This document shows, in pieces, positions 20,678 through 28,500 of a stretch of DNA of 28,500 bases. Where the stretch lies: assembly GCA_016946835.1 (NCBI GenBank), contig JACVTC010000022.1:845001-873500 (forward strand). Reading direction: 5' to 3'. Below the pieces are notes generated by a model that was not told the DNA's origin, ran no database searches, and saw nothing but the letters and a program-made list of their open reading frames with translations. This DNA comes from Neocallimastix lanati (nom. inval.). Its lineage: Eukaryota > Neocallimastigomycota > Neocallimastigomycetes > Neocallimastigales > Neocallimastigaceae. Made by a program: the position numbers and the translations under genes. Positions within the stretch are counted from its first letter, which is position 1. The number at the start of each line of letters is the position of its first letter.

Positions 20678-21226
20678 CTTTTTTTTTTTTTTTAATATGT
20701 ATAAATATGTATGTATATATATATATATGCTTATTTCCAAAATAAATATTATAAATAATTAAAGTATGTTTAAATAAATTTTTAGTTTATTTTCCTTTTA
20801 TATAAACATTTAAAAAAAAAATAAAATTTTAAAAATCAATAAATTATAATATTTTATTTTTTTGTTATATATATATATTCTATATTAAGTTTTATTTAAT
20901 AGTTAATTATCTTACGTTGCTCCTTTTAACTAAAGTTTTTATTTACATAATATTCCTATATAATAAAAATAATTATATAAAGGGAAAATAACTTTTATCA
21001 ATTCCTAATTTAACTAAAAAAAATTATTTTAAATGAAAAAAAAAAATTAATTTTTTTGTATTATAGTTTTCAAGAATTAAAAAAATAATGAGTTTTAAAT
21101 AAAAAAAAAAATTTTTTTTATATTAATTATTAAATAAAAAGCCTAAATTAATAACTTATTATTGTTTATAGGAATATTTTCAATTTTACTGTATAGTATA
21201 CTATATATATATATAATTTTTAACTT
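20678..21226. promoter_or_regulatory. Upstream region of the CCDC92-like gene
   Basis: AT-rich DNA upstream (in the gene's orientation) of the minus-strand start at 20677. A (TA)n tract sits near 20716-20728. No specific promoter element could be assigned and no ORF is present. Confidence 0.4.
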
Positions 21227-21272
21227 AATAATAACAATAATAAATTATTAATAATTTATTATTGTTATTATT
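21227..21272. repeat. Perfect 46-bp palindrome
   Basis: The arm 21227-21249 is the exact reverse complement of 21250-21272, with no spacer. Single C and G bases at 21235 and 21264 match one another, so it is not simply an (AAT)/(ATT) junction. It could extrude as a cruciform. Confidence 0.95.
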
Positions 21273-21816
<544 letters not shown>

Positions 21817-22690
21817 TTAATATATTATTTTCTTTTATATAAAGAGAGTCATATATTAAATATAAGATATAAAATTTAATAATATTAAATAGAATATATA
21901 CCTATCATTTAATAATAATAAATAATTAATGTATAAAAGTTATTTTTATTTCTTCCTTATATAATATTTATAGTTTTTTATTTTAAAAAGTTTAAATAAT
22001 ACTTAATCAAAAGATAAAATTTTTTTAATATATTGTTTTTGATACTGTATTATGATTTATTATTTATACTAAAGCATTTATGAAGAAGAATTAATAAAAA
22101 ACAATATTAATTTAAATAAATACTAATAAATTAATATCTAAATATTATCAATAATAAGTATTAAAATTAATATTATTTATTAAGTAAAATAAAAAATATT
22201 TTATTATAATAATGATTATATATTTTTCAAGAAAAAAATTAATTTTAATCAAAATTATACCAAATTTTATTTTTAAATATTATAATAATAAGTTGTATAT
22301 TATAAATTTATTAAAACGGTTTTAAAGTAATATTATTAATTTATTATATATTAAGGATATATAAATAATAACATTCCTATTATTAAGTAATGAATAATTA
22401 TAATAAAATAATAATATCATATAAAAAAAATCATATTGATAGGTTTTTAAACAAAATTTCTTCAAAATATTTTTTTAATAAAGACAATTTTATTTATATA
22501 TGAGGAAATAAGGACTTTGATTATTCTGTTATATATAACTGTTATTATTAGTATTAAATACATAGTTAAAAATACTCTGATTTAAGCATAATAAATTTGA
22601 TTCTAAAAATGATATAGAAGATATTAAATAACTTGTATATGCGTTTCAGTATTTTTTGTATTATATATAGTATAAAAACCATTTATTGGC
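21817..22690. other. AT-rich intergenic DNA, nothing recognised
   Basis: Low-complexity AT sequence with scattered stops in all frames. No gene, RNA or clear repeat was identified. Confidence 0.5.
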
Positions 22691-23045
22691 TATATTTGAA
22701 TATCATGTTAATATTTCAGAATAGAATGATGATGATGCCTATGACTCCATTTAAAATAGTATTTCATATATAATATTCTCAATTAATAACTATGATTATA
22801 ATAATATTTTGATTAATATTTTTGGAATCATTAATAGATCTACTAATGCCAAATTCATTGATTCCAAATCTTATAATGAAAAAATTATAATTCAAATATT
22901 TAAATATTTAATATACTTCAATAAGAAATATCTCAGCATTAGGTCAACTTTAACTATAATTAATATTGCTATTATCATTATTTCTTTTAAATTTGATATA
23001 AATAAATATAACATAAAAATTTTAATTATGTATATTTTTAAATGA
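22691..23045 (+). pseudogene. Weak coding-like fragment
   Basis: A 78-codon open stretch (22809-23045, starting from an ATT codon) reads IFGIINRSTNAKFIDSKSYN and then becomes Ile-rich. The preceding 100 bases are also more complex than the spacer around them (gatgatgatgcctatgactc near 22727). It may be a relic of a gene or of a transposable element. I do not recognise it, and no intact start or splice structure was found. Confidence 0.25.
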
Positions 23046-23528
23046 AATTTTTTACTTAACCTTATTATAGAAGAACTTGTACTCAAATTATACAAATGAT
23101 GTAATTATAAATATATAAATATTATTTACTTGTTTTTCATAAAATTTCGTAAAATAAAAAGAAAATAAATATTTTATTATCAAAAGTTTATTTATTATAA
23201 ACATTAATATAAACATTATTTTTAATTACTTCATTAATGTTTCTCTTGAAATTTTCAAGAATTCTTAAAACAGAAAGAGTTTATTTGTATATTAAATTGT
23301 TATTTTTTATAAATTAAAATATAGTAATGAATAATTCAATATTTAATATCAAGAATTTATAAGGAATATTTATTAATTATTTATCTTGTTTTTTGTTATT
23401 TGAAAATAATGAATTTATTAATTATGTTCTTTAATTTTTAAGTAAATTTTCTATATTTATACTATATATTAATAATGATAATGAATATAGCGATATTGTT
23501 ATAAATAATTATTATTTCAATAATTAAT

Positions 23529-23571
<43 letters not shown>

Positions 23572-23659
23572 ATATATATTTAAACATTATTTTTAATTAT
23601 ATAAGATTTCTTTTATTATTTTTGGTATTAAAATTAATAACAACATTAATAATATATAC

Positions 23660-23709
<50 letters not shown>

Positions 23710-24454
23710 ATTCAAGTTTTATCAGTTATGATATTATTATAATTAATATATTTTAAATCAACAATCATCTGTTGATAATTTATTATAAATATTTTTGGTA
23801 ATTTTATATAATTATTTTAAAAATTATTTTCATCTATCAAAAAAAAAAAAAAAAAAAAAAAAAATAAATAAGTAAATAAATATAAAACTAATTATTAAAA
23901 AAGTTAGAAAATAGAAGTCTTAATAGTTTATGTTCATTATATTAAGAATTAAAATAGTTATTACTATACATTATTAAATAAAAATGTTTTTTTTTTTTTT
24001 TTTTTTTTGATTAAAAGATTTAGATTTAATGTATATAATTATAAATAAATAATTTTTAAATGATGGCAATAATAATAAAAATAATAAAAATATAATTGTA
24101 AATTTTTAAAAAAATGTTTGTATGATATTTGAAAATTTATATTTTATTTTATATAATATTTAAAATTCATTATAAAAAATAGTATTTTTTTAAGTTTTGG
24201 TTTAATTTGAACTAATAAAGAATAAAGTTTAAAATAAAGAATAAAAATTTTAACCATGTTTTAAATTTTGAAATTAAATTTAATTAATAGATATTATTTA
24301 TTTTTTGAATATACTTATAAATATTTTAAAGTATTCAAATAGCTACAAATATAATAGAAGTTATAAAGTAAATTAAATTAAAAATTTGGAGTATATAATA
24401 ACAAACATTGTTTAAATAAAAGAAAAAATAAAATAAAATAAAATAAAATAAAAA
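23046..24454. other. AT-rich intergenic region upstream of the acidic coiled-coil gene
   Basis: Contains a poly-T run of about 38 (23530-23567), a poly-A run near 23839-23864, a poly-T run near 23987-24008 and a 48-bp palindrome at 23660-23707. The final part, (AAAAT)n-like at 24430-24452, is the leader of the gene beginning at 24455. No other gene was found. Confidence 0.5.
23660..23707. repeat. 48-bp palindrome (AAT)8(ATT)8
   Basis: Eight AAT units run directly into eight ATT units, making a perfect inverted repeat without a loop. Smaller versions of the same junction occur near 5170 and 16930. Confidence 0.9.
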
Positions 24455-27400
24455 ATGGTGAATAATAAAAAAAACCAAAATGATGATAAATATTGTAATA
24501 AAGAAAATAAAAAACTCAACGAAAATATAAAAAAAAAACCAAAATTAAGAATTTTATATGATGATAAAAAAAAGGAAAAAATAGAATTTGTATTAAAGAA
24601 AAAAAAATTAGATAGTTTAAAACAAAAGCTAAATGAATACAGTGCAGAAAAAATAATAGAAAAATATAATGATATAAAGTTAAGAGAAAAAATCGAAAGA
24701 AAAAACACTAAGAGAGATTTTTTTGGTTTGGATAAAGAAAAACCAAAAATACTTATAACTTGTCAAGATGAATCAGAAATAAATAATTTAAATACCAGTA
24801 ATGTCAATAATGAATTTAATAATGATGAAGAAATAATATGTGATATTAATAAAAATAGTAATAATGAAAATAAAATTAAAAATGAATTAAACCTTGATAA
24901 TGAAATAAATAATAATAATAAAGCTAAAAATAAACCTAAAAATGAAAATGAAGAATTAAAAAACTATGAAACAATGGAAGAAGAAGAAAAAATAGAGGAT
25001 GAAATTGAAGAAGATGATGATGAAGAAGATGAAGAAGAAGAAGAAGAAGAGGAAGAAGAAGAAAATGATGATGATGATGAAACATTATCAGAATTAAGAA
25101 GTTTTGATTCTTTAGAAACCCTTTCAAAAAAAGAAAATGAGAGTACAATATTTGAGAATAGAGCTGAAGATTTAATTAATACATCCTCTAAACAAAAAAA
25201 AGATTATACCATAATAAAACAAAATCCTCAGAAAAATGATGTTGTAGATATCAATAAATCGCAAACAAATAAATCAAAAACTTCTTCAAAACCTAATGAA
25301 TATATAAAAATAGATACTACATTAACCCAAGTATATATTTATTTTTGTAAAAAAGCAAATATATCTATTAATGATATTTATTCTCAGTTCATTATCGATA
25401 ATTTAACAAAATCTCAAATTAATGAATTTTTAAATCGTTCAATAAAAAAACCATGTGAACCACAATATGAGCATAGAATTAAAAATGGATTTACTATTCC
25501 AATTTCTAATCAAAATGAAGTTATAGTTAATAAAGGAACATCTGGATTTAAAAAAAGACTTACATAGTAAGAATTTGTTAATTTTTTATTATGTTGTATG
25601 ATTATTTGATTATTTATATGTTGGTTTTTGAATAACTTAACAATTATATTAAAAAAATAATATTTATAAAAGAACAAAAGTATTATCAAAACTAAATTTG
25701 AAATATTAAAATACATTTTTTATTATAGTTCAATTAATTAATATAAATAATTATTAAATAAAAATATAAAATCATCATTATATTAATTTTTAAATGATTT
25801 TAAGTAAACCAAATATGAAAATACTTAATTCAAAAGAAAGAGCTAAAAAAATAAAATTACTACAGGAAATAAGAGTGAGGTAATTTTATTTATATTTAAA
25901 TATGGAAAAATATATATATTATATATTAATGATTATATTATTTGTATTATTAATATAATTTATCATAAATATATGTATAAAATAAATTACATTAATTTTT
26001 TAAAGATTTATTAATTGCCTATTATCTTATGGTGACTGCCTACAATATATGAAACAACTGTAATGATCCTATTTAATTTATATTTAAGAAATTATAACTG
26101 ATGATATAAAAATTAATAATATTTATTGTATATTAAATTAATATTTTTTTTTATAATATACAATTTATTATAAAGTCAAAAGGATAACAAGGAATTAGTA
26201 CTTAATAAAAAATCTAACGAAATTTCATTGGTATTAATAATTATTATTAATAATAATACATAATATGTATATATAAAAATAATTTTAATTCAATTCATCT
26301 CTTATTTTCATTATAAATCACTTTTAATAAATAATTATCTTATTTAAATTATATTTAAATAAAAGAATCAAAAAATAGGAAAACTTATCAATGAAATCGA
26401 ATATATTACTAATGATATTGATGATTATCAATCACATAAAAAGTTAAGGCAGGAAAAGATTGAAACACAGTATAATAAGTTTTCTAAAATAATAGAAAAA
26501 TCTATGATAGGTATATATATTATAAAAATAATAATTAATATAGATATATATTTATAACATATATAGTATTTTCTGTAATATATAATTAAATTTAAAATGT
26601 TATATAAATATAATTATACAAGAGCTTGATATTGTTTATTACAAGAAGAAAAAAGAATATGAAGATTTATTAATCGAATTAGAACAACTAAAACAATTTG
26701 AGGTTTTTATGATTTATATAATTACTATCTCTTTTATCCATAGTAATTAATTAAAAAAAATTATTCTATTAATATTACATTTAATTAATATTTATTTTTA
26801 AACAATATAATTATGATAATATGATTAAAATTATTAAAGGAAAAAGTAAATACTCATCCAGAATTATTATTAAAAGAAATTGAAATTCTTCATAACAAAA
26901 TAAATGAAAATGATGAAAATTATAAAAATGAATTAAAAAGAATGCAATTTCGGGAGAAAAATAAATTAAAAGAAATGGATGATAAAAAGCAACAAAATAT
27001 AAATTATCTAATTTTAGAATCGTATAATGTAAATATTAATGAAATTATATAAATTTTATAAAAAATAAAGATATTGAAATAAAAATATCAATTATTATTA
27101 ATAATAAAAATGTTAAATTTGGTTTCTAATATATAATTAGCATGTTTCCCCGAAATTAATTCAAGCGTATCTTGATAGAGTTGAAAATAATAAACGTTTA
27201 CATTATGAAAGTCGTATTCAAAAAGAATTTCAAGAAAATTTAAAGAAAGAAATTGATAGATTGAAAAAAGAAAATGAAAATATTAAAAAAAGTAATACAA
27301 AAAAAATTAATACATATAATAAAATATCTTCAACAGAAAAATATAAAATAAAGTGTCCACCCAACGAAATTTATAAATTTGAATCAATAGATTCTTCTGA

Positions 27401-27716
27401 AAGGAAAAAAATGACTAAAAAACAAATTTTATTAAGTAAAATTCATGATTTAAAAGCATTATCGCCTATAAAAAAGGAAAATAATACATTAGAACATGTT
27501 GCTATATCACCATCTAATCTTGCATTAATTGATGAAGTTACTCAAGTATTAAATTTTACGAAATCAAACATTCTCTTATATAATAAAAATAATAAAGAAA
27601 TAAGAGAAAAATTATTCCATAAAAATATTACTGGATTTTATACATATATTAATGGTAAAAATACAGATTCTTCATATAATAAATCACAAACATCAATAGA
27701 TATCAGCAATAAATAA
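24455..27716 (+). CDS. Eight-exon gene for an acidic and coiled-coil protein
   Basis: Exons 24455-25566, 25805-25879, 26006-26059, 26176-26230, 26366-26510, 26623-26702, 26840-27028 and 27141-27716 join in frame. All seven introns (112-238 bp) have GT...AG borders, giving 761 aa. The first frame appears to stop at 25565-25567, but that TAG overlaps a strong donor (GTAAGA) at 25567. Residues 1-100 are Lys-rich with a helical KLDSLKQKLNEYSAEKI segment. About 175-210 is a long Glu/Asp tract. About 315-350 is a compact segment with YIYFCKKANISINDIYSQF. Residues 385-625 are almost continuous coiled coil (for example LLQEIRVRFINCLLSYGDCL, ELEQLKQFEEKV and LKKEIDRLKKENENIKK). The tail is Ser/Lys-rich. 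The coiled-coil part loosely recalls the DUF4618 (C20orf96-like) or DUF4515 families of cilium-related proteins, but I am not sure. A separate gene starting at the ATG at 25794 is the main alternative for the 3' exons. Confidence 0.75.
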
Positions 27717-28004
27717 AATATTAATATAGTATATTTATGAAAAACTATCATTAGTTCAAAATAATTATTTTTTTAAAAAATACAATAATAAATAAGTTTA
27801 TCAATTTAAAAGAAATTTCAGAAATGTAATAATTAATAATTAAATTAATTACTATTATTACGTTATACTACAATTTTATTATTAATAATTTAAAGAAACA
27901 AAACAATTATTAATATTCATATTATAATTTTTTTTTATTTTTATTTTATTTTATTTTTTTTATTTTTTATTTTTTTTTTTTTGATAATATAGCCTCTCAT
28001 TTAA
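27717..28004. other. 3' flank of the coiled-coil gene
   Basis: AT-rich 3' untranslated and intergenic DNA ending in a T-rich stretch (27928-27982). Nothing else was recognised. Confidence 0.45.
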
Positions 28005-28200
28005 TTATTTAAAATAAAATAAAATAAATAGTTGAAATATAAATATAAAATATAGATTGAATAAAATAAAATAAATAGTTGAAATATAAATGTAAAGTAC
28101 AGATTTAATAAAATAAAATAAATAGTTGAAATATAAATGTAAAGTATAGATTGAATAAAATAAAATAAAATAAAATAAAATAAAATAAAATAAAATAAAA
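28005..28200. repeat. Second minisatellite array of the left-end family
   Basis: Three or so units each join an (AAAAT)n block to a spacer containing gttgaaatataaatgtaaag and acagattnaataaaa. The spacer and its order match spacer 3 of the 1-1915 array (gtagaatattaaaaataaag, then tacagattgaataaaa) in the same orientation. The array ends in about ten AAAAT pentamers. Confidence 0.85.
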
Positions 28201-28500
28201 GACTTTTAATATTAAATAAAATAATTACTTATAAAAATAGTTTCTAAAATTAAAGTTATATGAATAATATTTAATGTTTAATTTCTTATTTTCTTAATGC
28301 TTTTTTTTTTTTTTTTTTTTTTTTTTGTAGTATAAAAATTTATAATTATAAAAAATATTCATAAAAATTCTTATTTAATATTTTTAAAATAAGCTTAGAA
28401 AATTTAATATAGGATATACTGAAAAAGTAAAATTACTTGTTTAACGAAATATTTTTAAAATTTGAATTTAAATATTTATTTATTTTTATATTTATATATT
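28201..28500. other. AT-rich right end, no gene seen
   Basis: Simple AT-rich DNA with a poly-T run of about 25 near 28302-28326. No ORF or RNA gene is supported. Confidence 0.5.

Noticed and set aside
24936-25148. Minus-strand His/Leu-rich frame
   Set aside because: Antisense shadow of the Glu/Asp tract in the coiled-coil gene.

Overview
This is a very AT-rich eukaryotic window, full of (AAAAT)n, (AAT)n and long poly-A/T tracts, with intron-containing genes. The combination points to an anaerobic gut fungus (Neocallimastigomycota). It holds a secreted GH6 cellulase with an N-terminal CBM1 and a huge Asn/Gln/Pro/Lys/Thr repeat linker, a compact Rna1p-type RanGAP, and coiled-coil proteins of a kind found in flagellated organisms. 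The phylum assignment is inference from gene content and base composition; no rRNA or other marker is present.

Layout. 1-1915 is a higher-order AT minisatellite, and a related array returns at about 28005-28200. 2370-3794 is an intact, intronless MULE-type transposase-like ORF. 3795-6349 is noncoding AT-rich DNA with several short tandem repeats. 6350-8861 is the two-exon GH6 cellulase. 9290-14030 is a transposon graveyard: several dead C-terminal pieces of non-LTR (LINE-like) retrotransposons, a dead gag-like start, small tandem duplications and a pair of near-perfect hairpins. 14665-16312 is a two-exon RanGAP. 17273-18043 (minus) is a tentative three-exon small gene ending in a poly-Lys/Asp tail. 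18241-20677 (minus) is a three-exon gene for a 666-aa disordered protein with a CCDC92-like coiled coil. 20678-24454 is noncoding and very simple in sequence, with a roughly 75-unit (AAT) array and perfect palindromes. 24455-27716 is an eight-exon gene for a 761-aa acidic and coiled-coil protein.

The genes do not form a pathway. The cellulase acts outside the cell on plant cellulose, and the RanGAP serves nuclear transport. The two coiled-coil proteins could be cytoskeletal or basal-body proteins of the flagellated zoospore, which is inference. The three long multi-exon models were built by hand by keeping GT...AG boundaries and reading frame.

The most interesting signals are: (1) retroelement relics whose lesions are nearly all CpA to TpA or TpG to TpA, a RIP-like pattern; (2) a hairpin pair best explained as a template-switch insertion within a repeat; (3) a 25-26-unit linker array with two unit lengths in a GH6 enzyme lacking a dockerin; (4) the same minisatellite family at both ends of the window.
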